The notes: generated by a model from the letters alone, not told the origin. A DNA stretch of 57,427 bases from an uncultured Colwellia sp. (GCA_913062815.1 CAJXWZ010000031.1:1-57427); one strand, 5' to 3'; shown: positions 8,873 through 18,434, counted from the stretch's first letter. Program-made: numbers and translations.

Positions 8873-9271
8873 GAATTAAATGTATTTTTATATACAAAAA
8901 CAACACAAAATCTAACTTACTAGATAAACACATCGATTGACACTAGTGCTACCTGTCTTCGCTATTTTGATTTAGATATGAAGTAGAAAAGCTTCTTTGT
9001 TGTTTTTTAAAGGGACTAAGGTAATTTTATTAACCCCCAAGTAAATTATTATTGAAGATAATGAAATTAAAACTGAGAACTTGGATAGAGGAGAGGAATA
9101 GGCAAGTGCTAAATTTAGAGCTGAAAGCTGTGGCACAATGTGCCCCTTTCCGAGTTAGAACAAAGATATTTCTATCTCGCTAACGCTTCCAAACCGCCAT
9201 AGAAGTATGGAATATTTGGTTGTTAATTTGATAAATGCTCGTAAAGAAAACTATTCAGATAATAGTTTTCT

Positions 9272-9475
9272 TTACCTAGCTAATGTCACCAATAAAAGAT
9301 ATTGGTTAGACATAGTGGTCCCAAGCCCTTTCAATTCACTTATTGATGGGTGTGCTTTAGCTGTAGCATTTAAAACTTCTTTGCTTTCTATGTCGCCGAG
9401 TTGTTCTAATGAGACAAGTATATAATCACAACTCAATGCTGTATCCCCATAGATAAAACCTGTTTTTTGTGCATG
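9272..9475 (-). pseudogene. Possible remnant of an unidentified protein gene
   Basis: The minus-strand frame from 9475 to the TAA at 9272 is open for about 67 codons with no start at its upstream end. It reads like real protein: blocks such as DYILVSLEQLGDIESK and SISELKGLGTTMSNQY, with balanced hydrophobic/charged composition and few Cys or Trp. The plus-strand frame over the same bases looks less protein-like. I do not recognise the family. It could be the C-terminal piece of a deleted gene. Confidence 0.3.
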
Positions 9476-9974
9476 TTATTAGCGTTATTTATTTGCTCAA
9501 AAAAACAATCAACTTAATCTACAACAACAGGAAGGTGATTGTTTTATTGCATAGCAATAAAGCAAGTGATGAGCGGAGTGAGTTAAGTAAATATTAACCA
9601 TGTTTTCAGACAAACCAGGAAAAGATAGCGCTTCTCCGATAGTTAATGCTCACTAAGGCTAGTACTATCAATAATTTTAAGCAAGCAATCATATCACTTA
9701 TTAAAATAATGACACAACGGAGTTACTTGGCTGTAAATGTTGGATTCGCGTATTGAAAAAACACGGCGCTTAACTATGTATTTAATTCAACCATTACAGA
9801 ATTTTTATCACTTGTAAAAGTGTCATTCAAAAAGAATACTGCTCCTTGTCTTTAGTAGATACAGAGTTACTCTGCAAGCACCTAGTTGCCAATTCAAAGC
9901 ATCATGTCTAGCCATACCTAAACGGCACTAATTGACTGAACATTCAACTTATATAATTAACAAAGAGAACTTTA

Positions 9975-11813
9975 ATGAGCACTCGGAACACACTGTTATT
10001 ATTAACGCTATTAGCATTTTTTGAGGTCCTCACTGTTCAGGGTGAAGAATATATACCTCGTTTAGATAGAAGCAATATGGTTACCATGCGTGATGGCGTT
10101 AAACTGTCTACTGATTTGTATTTTCCTGTCGGCGCAACAGGTAATTTGCCAGTAATATTGATTCGCACCCCGTATAACAAAAAGGTTACTTTAGGCTGGA
10201 GTAATGTCTATTCAGCCCTTATCAAAAAAGGCTATGTGGTAGCGATTCAAGATCTTCGTGGTCGATTTGAGTCTGAAGGCGTATATATTACCGCTAACAA
10301 AGAGCGCTTAGATGCTTACGACACTGTTGACTGGCTGATATCTCAGCCTTGGTCTAATCAAAAAGTTGGTACCGCAGGTTGTTCTTATTTAGGAGAAACT
10401 CAAGTCGCTTTGGCCGCAGAAAAACATCCCAACCACGTTGCAGCCATTCCGATGTCGTCAGCATCCGGCTTCTATATTCCAGGTCGTGCTTGGCAAACAT
10501 TCAGTGGTGGTGCATTCGAACTAGCGCAAACCACGGGTTGGTTTGCGAGCTCTGGCTCACAAGTTTTTTACGGCCCACCACCTGCTATTGATAGAGAAAC
10601 ATGGTTTAAATCTGAGCAGTCTACACATTTTAGTACTGAGCCTACCATTGATTTTGATGACTATTTAAAATATCTACCTACGCTACCCACCAGCACTATA
10701 CTCGACAGAGCTGGCGTACCCCCATCGGAATTCAAATCTTGGATAACCAGCCCTCCCGATGGAGAGTTTTATCGTAATAAAGATTACGCCACACCGCACG
10801 ACAGTTATAATGTGCCCGCAATATTTATGGACAGTTGGTATGATTATGGTGCTGCGGAAACGATTGAAATGTTTCATGCATTTCAAAAAAATGCCCAAAG
10901 TGAGCTAGCAAGAAATAATCAATTTTTAATTATTGCACCTGGCACTCATTGTGATTACACCGAGAAAACAGAAGATTATATCGTCGGCGAACGAAATTTA
11001 GGCAATGCCTCACTAAATTACACTGACATTCAACTGGCTTGGTACGATTACTGGCTTAAAGGTGATAAAAACGCTTTAACCGATATGCCACGCATACAGT
11101 ATTACTTAATGGGTAAAAATGAGTGGCGAACTAGCGATGTTTGGCCGCTTAAAAATACCACACACCAGTCGTGGTATTTAACTGGCATGGGCAAAGCTCA
11201 CTCTCGCCTTGGTGACGGTAAACTCATTGCAACTTTGCCAGAAAGTGATAGCCAAGATACTTTTACCTATGATCCCGCAAACCCCATTCCCTCACTTGGC
11301 GGTCATACCTGCTGTACTGGTAGTGATACCGAAGCCGGCGGCTATGATCAATCTAAACTAGAGCTACGCAACGATATGTTGGTTTATAGCTCCGATGTAT
11401 TAGCTGAAGGCATAGAAGTGACCGGCACGTTAACAGCCAGCCTTTATGTTTCTTCAACTGCCTTAGATACAGACTTTACGGTAAAATTAATTGATGTTTA
11501 CCCTGATGGACGGGCCTTTAATATTCAAGAAGGGGTAATGCGGATGCGCTACCGTGATAGTTTAAGAGAAAGTAAATTGATGACGCCTGGTAAGGTATAC
11601 AAAATTGACATTGATTTAAACGCGAGTAGTAATTACTTTGCCAAAGGCCACCAGATACGTATCGAAGTCTCTAGTTCAAACTTCCCTCGTTGGGATAGAA
11701 ATTTAAATACTGGCGGCAATAATTACGACGAAACAAAATGGATAAAGGCCGACAATACTATTTATCACTCCAAGCAATATCCTTCCAAAATTATATTACC
11801 CGTTATTGAATAG
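9975..11813 (+). CDS. Secreted CocE/NonD-type hydrolase (X-Pro dipeptidyl-peptidase S15 family)
   Basis: A 612-residue serine hydrolase with a signal peptide (hydrophobic stretch about 6-20, then VQGEE). The alpha/beta-hydrolase core (about 30-350) carries RDGVKLSTDLYFP, VAIQDLRGRFESEG, the nucleophile elbow AGCSYLGETQ (Ser137), an Asp region DSWYDYGAAE, and a His in IIAPGTHCDYTE. The C-terminal half is the jelly-roll domain of the family, with DTDFTVKLIDVYPDGRAFNI and GHQIRIEVSSSNFPRWDRN. Known members cleave X-Pro peptides, glutaryl-amides or esters such as cocaine; the substrate here is unknown. It stands alone on the plus strand and ends against a 13-bp inverted repeat. Beside two carbohydrate esterases, a deacylase role on a glycan is possible but unproven. 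Confidence 0.88.
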   Translation: MSTRNTLLLLTLLAFFEVLTVQGEEYIPRLDRSNMVTMRDGVKLSTDLYFPVGATGNLPVILIRTPYNKKVTLGWSNVYSALIKKGYVVAIQDLRGRFESEGVYITANKERLDAYDTVDWLISQPWSNQKVGTAGCSYLGETQVALAAEKHPNHVAAIPMSSASGFYIPGRAWQTFSGGAFELAQTTGWFASSGSQVFYGPPPAIDRETWFKSEQSTHFSTEPTIDFDDYLKYLPTLPTSTILDRAGVPPSEFKSWITSPPDGEFYRNKDYATPHDSYNVPAIFMDSWYDYGAAETIEMFHAFQKNAQSELARNNQFLIIAPGTHCDYTEKTEDYIVGERNLGNASLNYTDIQLAWYDYWLKGDKNALTDMPRIQYYLMGKNEWRTSDVWPLKNTTHQSWYLTGMGKAHSRLGDGKLIATLPESDSQDTFTYDPANPIPSLGGHTCCTGSDTEAGGYDQSKLELRNDMLVYSSDVLAEGIEVTGTLTASLYVSSTALDTDFTVKLIDVYPDGRAFNIQEGVMRMRYRDSLRESKLMTPGKVYKIDIDLNASSNYFAKGHQIRIEVSSSNFPRWDRNLNTGGNNYDETKWIKADNTIYHSKQYPSKIILPVIE

Positions 11814-11850
11814 CTTGATTTAGCAAGCTTGTCCTGAATAAATTAAAAGT

Positions 11851-11897
11851 TATAAAGTAGTAGTCAGTGAACAAATTTCACCGGCTACTACTTTATA
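11851..11897. terminator. Inverted repeat between convergent genes, probable bidirectional terminator
   Basis: TATAAAGTAGTAG (11851-11863) and CTACTACTTTATA (11885-11897) are perfect 13-bp arms with a 21-base loop. The repeat lies midway between the convergent CocE-type gene (ends 11813) and the SGNH esterase gene (ends 11955). A smaller hairpin, AGCTTG/CAAGCT, sits at 11812-11829. Long U-runs are absent, so termination strength is uncertain. Confidence 0.65.
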
Positions 11898-11954
11898 TAC
11901 AACTTGTCGTGACTTTTAAAAATCAAACCTTTTTAGCTCTACCTTCATTGAGCG

Positions 11955-13976
11955 TTAAAAGTTAACGGTTTCAGCATTAGAGCAAATACCACCATTGGTT
12001 TCACATACTTGATAAATAAAAGTGTTTCCATTTTGTTTATTGGCTGCATCATTATAACTTCCATCATTTGCAGTCAAAGCTACTAAGCTTCCGTTTCTAA
12101 ACACTCTAACATTATTGGAAGTTGCGCCATGCCAGTTGACTGTCACTCGCAAACGTTTACGCTTTAAGGTCGCTGAAATTATTGATAAATTAACCTCTTC
12201 AACACTATCCAAAACCGTCACTTCTTGGCTGATATAACCTGACTCTCCATTGTTATCAGTAACAGTTAAACCTACGGTATAAGTACCGCTTTCAACATAG
12301 CTATGTGTGGGGTTTTCAACATTTGATACATTGCTGTCACCAAAATCCCAGTGCCACTGGTTTATCGAGCCATCGACATCACTGCTTTGGTTATTGAAAG
12401 TAACCGACAAATCGTTAACCAATGTTGTGAAAGTAGCAACAGGTGGGATATTTGCGGGCGGCAGGCTATTCGTGCTCATGCGCACATCATCTATTTCAAT
12501 AGTGCCGGTATCAGCAACCAAATAATTAAAGATAGTCCATACGCCCGCTGCTGAGCTTGCAGTATGGGTATACTCCTGCCAGTCAGTCGTTAAGTCAAAA
12601 ATAGTGCTTTGATAGCTAGAGGGATCGTCATCATGGCTATTGAGTTCTTGTCCTTCAAAGTGGGTAACAATCTGTGCTTTCGCAACCGCACTGGCACCAC
12701 GAATTTTAGCGGTAATCGTATAAGTTTCACCGCCGTTGGTAGCACCTGCTAGCAAATCCCCGGTTGCATCGGTTGGCTGGTGAACCTGTTCTCCAGAGTT
12801 TAGACGAATATAGTAATTTCCGTCTGCTGCACTAGCAGCATCATTAATGCGTTCTACACCATCTTCAAAATAACGCCAACCAAAGCCACCAAATGGAGCA
12901 ACATGCTCAAAACTGCCATTGGCAAAGTCGCCATTGCGGCCAAAGCCATCAACAATATCATTGTTATTTTTAATTGACCAAGCACTATTGAGGCTTTCAA
13001 TATGCTCTGTCAGCATGTGAGCCTGGCCACTGTGTTCCCATTGAGAGCCGTGCCATTGCTCCCATAACCAAGGAAAATGCAATAATGAAAGGTTCCCACC
13101 GATTTCATCAACAATTTCTTGGCTGAAATTGGCAGGCTCATTTAAGTCCCAACCATAAGCATTCATTAAGACAATGTGAGGGCTGGTACCATAGACAGTT
13201 CTTAGATCATTAATAACGGTTCGATAGCGATTTTTAATTTCCGCTTTTCCTGCACCAACATCATTTGCTCCAGCATTAACAACGATAATATGAGGCTCAA
13301 AACCACTGCGGTAATTTACATCTTGATTATAATAATCTTCCGAAAAGATAAATGATTGCACATCATTGTCACCACCTTGATCTAACGTGGCTCCACCAAC
13401 AGCGGCTAGATTCATTTCTGCATTAAGCATACGACTAACCATTGCGGGGTAAGCGTAATAGGTACCTGATTCACCGCTGTCTTTCTCGCTATAATTTGAG
13501 GTGCCGTCCATGTTTGAGTCACCTAAAAACTCAATACGTAAAGATGGCTTTGCTGGAGGCGAAAGGATGTTACCAGTAATATCAAAGCCATAGAAAGTCG
13601 TTTTCGTGGTATAAAACGTTTCCTTCATCAGTATTATGGTGTGCTCACCTGGTGATAAATTATCGGCTAATAGATATGTTCTCCTATTTTTGCGCATTTG
13701 CAGGACATCGCTATTAGCGACACCGTCAACAATTACCCTGAAATACTCAATGCCTGTGCCTGCATTTATATCGGCACTGATACTAGTACCGTCAAATTTA
13801 ATCAGAATGGTTGACCCTTGCCAAGATACGGTCGGCTCTGATGGGTTATCAAAATTCCACCGACCACTATATTGAATATTGGTATTGGTGGGATCAATGG
13901 TTTCCGCTTGAGTAAATGTAGCTAAACTTGCTAAAGCATAGAAAGTAATAGCCTTAAATATTGTTGTTATTTTCAT
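11955..13976 (-). CDS. Secreted SGNH (CE2-like) carbohydrate esterase with CBM-like and PKD domains
   Basis: Predicted exported esterase of 673 residues, likely a glycan deacetylase. Order: signal peptide (1-24, ending TFTQA-E); an N-terminal jelly roll with YSGRWNF (about 28-145) as in CE2 enzymes; an SGNH domain with Ser154 in FLGDSNMDG, Asn238 in NAGANDVG and a probable His315 in WEHSGQAHML; a beta-sandwich CBM-like domain (about 345-515); a PKD domain with HWDFGDSNVSN (about 520-605); and a C-terminal FnIII-like segment. An ATG further upstream at 14033 is possible, but the ATG at 13976 has AAGGG and begins the signal peptide. It is a close paralogue of the next upstream gene, which lacks the PKD and tail. 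Substrate unknown. Confidence 0.88.
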   Translation of the reverse strand: MKITTIFKAITFYALASLATFTQAETIDPTNTNIQYSGRWNFDNPSEPTVSWQGSTILIKFDGTSISADINAGTGIEYFRVIVDGVANSDVLQMRKNRRTYLLADNLSPGEHTIILMKETFYTTKTTFYGFDITGNILSPPAKPSLRIEFLGDSNMDGTSNYSEKDSGESGTYYAYPAMVSRMLNAEMNLAAVGGATLDQGGDNDVQSFIFSEDYYNQDVNYRSGFEPHIIVVNAGANDVGAGKAEIKNRYRTVINDLRTVYGTSPHIVLMNAYGWDLNEPANFSQEIVDEIGGNLSLLHFPWLWEQWHGSQWEHSGQAHMLTEHIESLNSAWSIKNNNDIVDGFGRNGDFANGSFEHVAPFGGFGWRYFEDGVERINDAASAADGNYYIRLNSGEQVHQPTDATGDLLAGATNGGETYTITAKIRGASAVAKAQIVTHFEGQELNSHDDDPSSYQSTIFDLTTDWQEYTHTASSAAGVWTIFNYLVADTGTIEIDDVRMSTNSLPPANIPPVATFTTLVNDLSVTFNNQSSDVDGSINQWHWDFGDSNVSNVENPTHSYVESGTYTVGLTVTDNNGESGYISQEVTVLDSVEEVNLSIISATLKRKRLRVTVNWHGATSNNVRVFRNGSLVALTANDGSYNDAANKQNGNTFIYQVCETNGGICSNAETVNF

Positions 13977-14201
13977 TTTTTGACCCTTAATTATTATATG
14001 AATTTTGGGAAATACCTTTTCTCCGTCGTACATTTAAATTGGTTATTAAATGTACTCTATGAATATCATGGCTAAAAATGAGGAACAACGAATTACGGGT
14101 TGTTTTGGGCTCTAATTTCTCACCTCTAGATGAGTAAAATTCAATGAATTATCAAGAGGTAATAAAATTGAATGAACATGTTGTTGAGCACAGTTCCATC
14201 G

Positions 14202-15770
14202 TTACTTTGCAAAGGTCATTTTGACATCGTCAACTTCAATAGTGCCTTTCTTCGCCTTAATGTAATTAAAAATGGTCCAAATACCTTCTTTAGCATATGC
14301 GGTATGTCGGTATTCTTGCCACTGGGTAGTTAAAATAAAATCTGATGTTTGATAGCTTGAAATATCGTCATCATGGCTATAAAGCTGCTGCCCCTCAAAA
14401 TGGGTACTTATCTGGGCCACTGAGTCGTTATTAATGCCTCTTATTTTTGCTGTTATAGTATAAACTTCGCTACCAGAAGTAGCTCCAGAGCTTAAATCAG
14501 CTGTTGCATCTGTTGGTTGGTGCACTTCGGTGCCTTCGATTAAACGAATATAATATTGACCTTCACTGGCTTGTGTTTCATCTTTAATGCGTTCAACGCC
14601 ATTATCTTTATAACGCCAACCAAAACCGCCAAAAGGCGCTTGGTATTCAAATCCGCCATTGGCAAAGTCGCCATGACGACCAAAGCCATCAATAATGTCA
14701 TTCGAGTATTGAATAGACCAAGCTTCATTTAAACTAGCAATATGATCAGCCAACATATGGGCTTGACCACTATGATCCCACTGTGAACCATGCCATTGTT
14801 CCCAAAGCCAAGGGAAATGTAATACTGAGAGCTTACCACCTACTTCATCAACTAGTTCTTGGCTGTAATTAGCAGGCTCATTGATATCCCAGCCGTAAGC
14901 ATTCATTAGTACTATATGTGGCAAGACTCCATAAACATTGCGCAAGTCATTAATAACATTTCTAAAGCGAGTTTTTATTTCAGCTTTGCCTGCGCCAAGA
15001 TCATTGGCGCCTGCATTAACCACGATAACGTGAGGCTTAAAACCGCTGCGATAATTACTGTCTTGATTGTGGTAATCGGGAGAGTAGATAAAGGAGCGAA
15101 CATCATTATCACCGTGTTTATCTAACTTTGCCCCACCTAAAGCCTGAAGGTGCATTTCTGCAGCTAACATCCGACTAGTCATTGCAGGGTATGCAAAATA
15201 ACTTCCTGAATCGCCGGTGTTCTTCTCACTGTAATTTGAGCTACCATCCATATTTGAATCACCAAAAAAAGCGAGTCGTAGTGCAGGACGCTTTTCAGCA
15301 GGTAATAATTGGCCATCGCTATAAAAACCGTGAAATATGGTCGCTTGGTTATACAGGGTTTCTTTCATGATCACGACAGTATGCGCTTCATCAAGCAAGC
15401 CTTCTGCAAGGGTATAAGTTCCAATCCCTGTGGACACCTTCAACACTTCTGCATTGGCTTTACCGTCAATAACAACACGGAATTGATCGACACCGGATTG
15501 GTTTTCAAGTGAGGCATTCAATCTAGTGCCTTTGAATTTAATGGTAACGGTAGCACCTGACCACGTAATACGAGGTTGAGATGCGTCATTGAAATTCCAC
15601 CGACCAGTATAAATAAGCTGACTATCACTAGGGTCAATAAACGATAAACTATCATTCAAGTTCAATGGCTGCTGCACGTCTTTAGCACTTTCTCTTGTGC
15701 CATCAGAGCCACATGCCGTTAACACAATTAAAATAGTAAGTAATAAGAATGCTTTACTAAAATGCCTCAT
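14202..15770 (-). CDS. Lipoprotein SGNH (CE2-like) carbohydrate esterase, paralogue
   Basis: A 522-residue lipoprotein: signal peptide with lipobox LTAC (Cys20). The rest matches the 11955-13976 protein domain for domain up to the CBM-like sandwich. It has a YTGRWNF jelly roll, Ser172 in FFGDSNMDGSSNYS, Asn in NAGANDLG, His in WDHSGQAHML, then GFGRHGDFANGGFEY opening the C-terminal sandwich. It ends where its neighbour's PKD begins. The pair arose by tandem duplication followed by gain or loss of the PKD/tail. This copy is probably membrane-anchored while the other is released. GGAGAGG precedes the ATG. Likely a sugar O-deacetylase; substrate unknown. Confidence 0.87.
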   Translation of the reverse strand: MRHFSKAFLLLTILIVLTACGSDGTRESAKDVQQPLNLNDSLSFIDPSDSQLIYTGRWNFNDASQPRITWSGATVTIKFKGTRLNASLENQSGVDQFRVVIDGKANAEVLKVSTGIGTYTLAEGLLDEAHTVVIMKETLYNQATIFHGFYSDGQLLPAEKRPALRLAFFGDSNMDGSSNYSEKNTGDSGSYFAYPAMTSRMLAAEMHLQALGGAKLDKHGDNDVRSFIYSPDYHNQDSNYRSGFKPHVIVVNAGANDLGAGKAEIKTRFRNVINDLRNVYGVLPHIVLMNAYGWDINEPANYSQELVDEVGGKLSVLHFPWLWEQWHGSQWDHSGQAHMLADHIASLNEAWSIQYSNDIIDGFGRHGDFANGGFEYQAPFGGFGWRYKDNGVERIKDETQASEGQYYIRLIEGTEVHQPTDATADLSSGATSGSEVYTITAKIRGINNDSVAQISTHFEGQQLYSHDDDISSYQTSDFILTTQWQEYRHTAYAKEGIWTIFNYIKAKKGTIEVDDVKMTFAK

Positions 15771-15855
15771 ACATCTGACCTCTCCGGGTAGCTAGCTAAG
15801 ATTAACTATAAAATAATAATGTTCAGGACCACTGACGACACCTGTTATCAATAAA

Positions 15856-16749
15856 TCACAAACGTTTAATCCAATTTACCGCCAAATCAAGCCATTGATC
15901 ACTGCCATCAAGTTGCCGCCCTAGCCCAAAACCATGACCACCTTTAGCAATTAAATACAGTTCAGCTTCAACGCCTTGCTTGCTTAATGCTTCACTGTAA
16001 AGAGTACTTTCAGTGTAATGACAAACATCATCATCAAAAGCATGGGCTAAAAATGCTGGTGGCGTTTGAGGGGTTACCAAGTTTAGTAAGGTATTTTGGG
16101 CTATTTGCTGTGGGTCTAATGCATGGTAATACAGGCTTTCTTCTAACCATTTTTTATTTTCTTGATTAAACTTGGTTACACCATAAATGAGCACAGAAAA
16201 TTTAGGATTTTCCTCGCTGTTTTTTGAAGGCCTAACACTTGCTACTGTGGCGAGATGGCCACCGGCTGAGAAGCCCAAAACACCAATTTCGCCAGCAATG
16301 ATGCCGTACTGACTTGCCATTTCACCCAGTAATTTAATACTTTCTCTGACATCTGTTAATGGTGTTAAACCCGTGTTTGTGGAGGTTTTGGGGTTAGGTA
16401 AACGATATTTTAACACTGCTGCCGTGATGCCTTGCTCTGCAAATGCAGTTGCCACCTCATAACCTTCATGGGTGATTGCTAAGGTTTCGTAGCCTCCACC
16501 GGGTAATATGATCACCGCTTTGCCACTATTATTGCCTTTAGCGCGATATATGGTGAGTGTTGGTTGCACCACATTATATACGCACATTTTTCCTTGCCAG
16601 CAATCTTCTTGATACTCTTTCACCTGACTAGTTTTGTGGTAAGGCATGGTTTGGTTATGCCATAAATTAATGACATCTCCTCCATAGGCAACACCTTTAG
16701 TAAATAACAAGACTAAGCATGAACTCATGATTACAAGTTTTAATTTCAC
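15856..16749 (-). CDS. Secreted alpha/beta-hydrolase esterase (acetyl-xylan-esterase/BD-FAE-like)
   Basis: A 297-residue exported esterase of the COG0657 type. Signal peptide about 1-22. Seen: oxyanion loop ILPGGGYETL (about 81-90), nucleophile elbow GFSAGGHLA (Ser161), acid region AFDDDVCHY and catalytic His in KGGHGFGLG near the C-terminus. Similar proteins remove acetyl or feruloyl groups from polysaccharides. The start is GTG at 16749 with AAAGAG seven bases upstream; no nearby ATG gives a signal peptide. It is followed 85 bp later by the lipoprotein esterase and preceded by the BCCT transporter, so three exported esterases follow one transporter. Confidence 0.86.
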   Translation of the reverse strand: MKLKLVIMSSCLVLLFTKGVAYGGDVINLWHNQTMPYHKTSQVKEYQEDCWQGKMCVYNVVQPTLTIYRAKGNNSGKAVIILPGGGYETLAITHEGYEVATAFAEQGITAAVLKYRLPNPKTSTNTGLTPLTDVRESIKLLGEMASQYGIIAGEIGVLGFSAGGHLATVASVRPSKNSEENPKFSVLIYGVTKFNQENKKWLEESLYYHALDPQQIAQNTLLNLVTPQTPPAFLAHAFDDDVCHYTESTLYSEALSKQGVEAELYLIAKGGHGFGLGRQLDGSDQWLDLAVNWIKRL

Positions 16750-16765
16750 AGTAGACTCTTTAATA

Positions 16766-16787
16766 ACTAGTTAAAAAACAAACTAGT
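16766..16787. repeat. Short inverted repeat between transporter and esterase genes
   Basis: ACTAGTT (16766-16772) and AACTAGT (16781-16787) form a 7-bp hairpin with an 8-base loop, overlapping the stop of the BCCT gene. It could trim or attenuate the transcript between transporter and esterases. Weak; may be chance. Confidence 0.3.
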
Positions 16788-18297
16788 CTGCTTGTTGATG
16801 ATCACTTTTCAACGAGCCTAAGAATGAATAAGTCATTAAAAAGTAGATAAATAAAATAGGTAGTGACACCACCAAAACCGCCGTTTGCGCAACCTTTAAA
16901 CCACCAATATACATTAAGCCAATAGGTAATATCGCCAGCATAATTGCCCAAAACGTACGATGTAAGCGATGTGGATCTTCACCAACAGGCAGCACTGCCG
17001 TTGCGCTACTCGCTAAGGTATAAGATGCTGCATCATAAGTGGTGGCAACAAAAACAATACAAATAATACAGAATAAACCTATTACAACTTCAGACAGTGG
17101 CAATTGTTCAAATACAGTAATTATGGCGGTAGGCACGCCACTTTCATTCATTAAGGCAATAACATTTAGATCACCATAAAGCTGTTGATAAAGGGCAAAG
17201 TTACCTAAAACCATATAGAAAAGAGCGCCACCGATAGTGCCATAAGTCAACATGCCAACAACCACCTCTTTAATGGTTCTCCCTTTAGAAATACGAGTAA
17301 CAAATATGCCAACAAAGGGACCAAAGGCAACCCACCAAGCCCAATAAAAAATGGTCCAGTTTTCAACAAAACCTGAATCACTGAATGGGTCTGTCCAAGT
17401 ATTCATTTGTACGAAATTTTGCACAACAGTCCCTAAACCATTAATGCTCGCTTTCAAAATAAATATTGTCGGTCCAGCAAAGAGAAAAAAGGCTAGTAAT
17501 GCGAATGACAACCAAACATTGGTTGTGCTGAGTCGTTTCATGCCCTTTTCTAAACCAAAGAAAACACTGGTTGCAAAAATTGCCACACAAATTAACACCA
17601 CAATAACTTCTAGCGTGAAACTTGATTCGATGCCGATCAAACGAGCAATGCCTTCTGCAATTAGAGGAGTAGAAAAGCCTAACGAAGAGCCTGCACCACC
17701 AATTAAAGCAACACGAAAAAGAAAATCTATAACTCGCCCTGCGAGTGAGTTCTCTTTACCTTTGAGTACATGGTGGCAACTGATACTAAATTTCAGCATA
17801 GGCACTTTTTTTACATAATAAGGGTAAGCTATCGCTAGTGTAGGCAAACAATAAAATGCCCAAGCACTCACCCCCCAATGAAATAAACCATAGGATGACG
17901 CCCATTTAGCCGCAGCATTGGACATAGGCTCAGCACCAAAGGGTGGCGTCTGATAATAAAAGGCCCATTCAATGGTGGACCAATAAAGCAGTCCAGCACC
18001 AACACCGGCACAAAATAACATACCGCTCCATTCCAAAGTATTGTATTGGGGCTTGTCTGTTGGCTCACCGAGCTTAATTTTGCCGTACTTACCAAATGCT
18101 AACCAAAGCAATAATAGTAGAATAGATGAAGCAAGAAAAACGTAAAGAAAACCAAAATCCTTGGCAATAAACTGATAGGCTTGCTGAATCAGTTCGGCTG
18201 ATTTTGTCGGTGCGACTACCATGGGAATAGTCATCAGGAAAATAACCAGTATTGTGGCTATAAAACCTGACTTATCGATACGTTGTTTCAAATTCAT
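16783..18297 (-). CDS. BCCT-family transporter (betaine/carnitine/choline/DMSP type)
   Basis: A 504-residue inner-membrane protein with about 12 hydrophobic helices. Family marks: GVGAGLLYWSTIEWAFYY in the TM3 region and FYWAWWVAFGPFVGIFVTR in the TM8 region, where the aromatic residues line the substrate site. The LYWSTIEW form resembles carnitine-type CaiT more than BetP in that segment (from memory). Substrates of the family are quaternary ammonium or sulfonium compounds. The following genes encode exported esterases, so the cargo could be released from an ester. The long osmosensing C-terminal tail of BetP is absent, favouring a nutrient role. Exact substrate unknown. Confidence 0.9.
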   Translation of the reverse strand: MNLKQRIDKSGFIATILVIFLMTIPMVVAPTKSAELIQQAYQFIAKDFGFLYVFLASSILLLLLWLAFGKYGKIKLGEPTDKPQYNTLEWSGMLFCAGVGAGLLYWSTIEWAFYYQTPPFGAEPMSNAAAKWASSYGLFHWGVSAWAFYCLPTLAIAYPYYVKKVPMLKFSISCHHVLKGKENSLAGRVIDFLFRVALIGGAGSSLGFSTPLIAEGIARLIGIESSFTLEVIVVLICVAIFATSVFFGLEKGMKRLSTTNVWLSFALLAFFLFAGPTIFILKASINGLGTVVQNFVQMNTWTDPFSDSGFVENWTIFYWAWWVAFGPFVGIFVTRISKGRTIKEVVVGMLTYGTIGGALFYMVLGNFALYQQLYGDLNVIALMNESGVPTAIITVFEQLPLSEVVIGLFCIICIVFVATTYDAASYTLASSATAVLPVGEDPHRLHRTFWAIMLAILPIGLMYIGGLKVAQTAVLVVSLPILFIYFLMTYSFLGSLKSDHQQAD

Positions 18298-18348
18298 ACT
18301 CCGAATTATTTATTTATTCTGCGCTTTGCAATTGTTTATACAAAGAGG

Positions 18349-18391
18349 AGCTTTTGGTTATCTTTACTCAGTAAAAAGATAGCCAAAAGCT
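18349..18391 (-). terminator. Hairpin terminator after the reductase gene
   Basis: Arms 18349-18365 and 18375-18391 pair over 17 positions with one mismatch around a 9-base loop. On the minus strand it follows the medium-chain reductase gene (ends 18435) and precedes the BCCT gene (starts 18297). It probably separates the receptor/SDR/reductase transcript from the transporter/esterase transcript. A second small repeat, TATAAG/CTTATA, lies just before it. Confidence 0.65.
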
Positions 18392-18434
18392 AATGTATAA
18401 GACCGCCCGCTTATACCAAAGAGGTTATGTGCAT

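Larger units (their letters stand above)
8769..9974. other. 1.2-kb gene-poor gap between divergent transcription units
   Basis: Contains the fucose-operon promoter region at its left end and the short leader of the CocE-type gene (AGAG before the ATG at 9975). Between them I see no convincing complete gene. There is a 40-codon frame at 9060-9182 (+) without a good ribosome site, a protein-like minus-strand fragment at 9272-9475, and a weak 8-bp hairpin at 9543-9561. Confidence 0.6.

Noticed and set aside
9207..9425. 72-codon plus-strand frame in the gap before the CocE-type gene
   Set aside because: No ribosome site and poor protein character; the minus strand of the same bases reads more like protein.
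9543..9561. TTTATTGC-ATA-GCAATAAA hairpin
   Set aside because: Only an 8-bp AT-rich stem, not near a gene end and with no U-run; kept only as a note.
17351..17818. 155-codon plus-strand frame opposite the BCCT gene
   Set aside because: It is the antisense of conserved transmembrane helices; basic, Lys/Pro-rich shadow with no start context.
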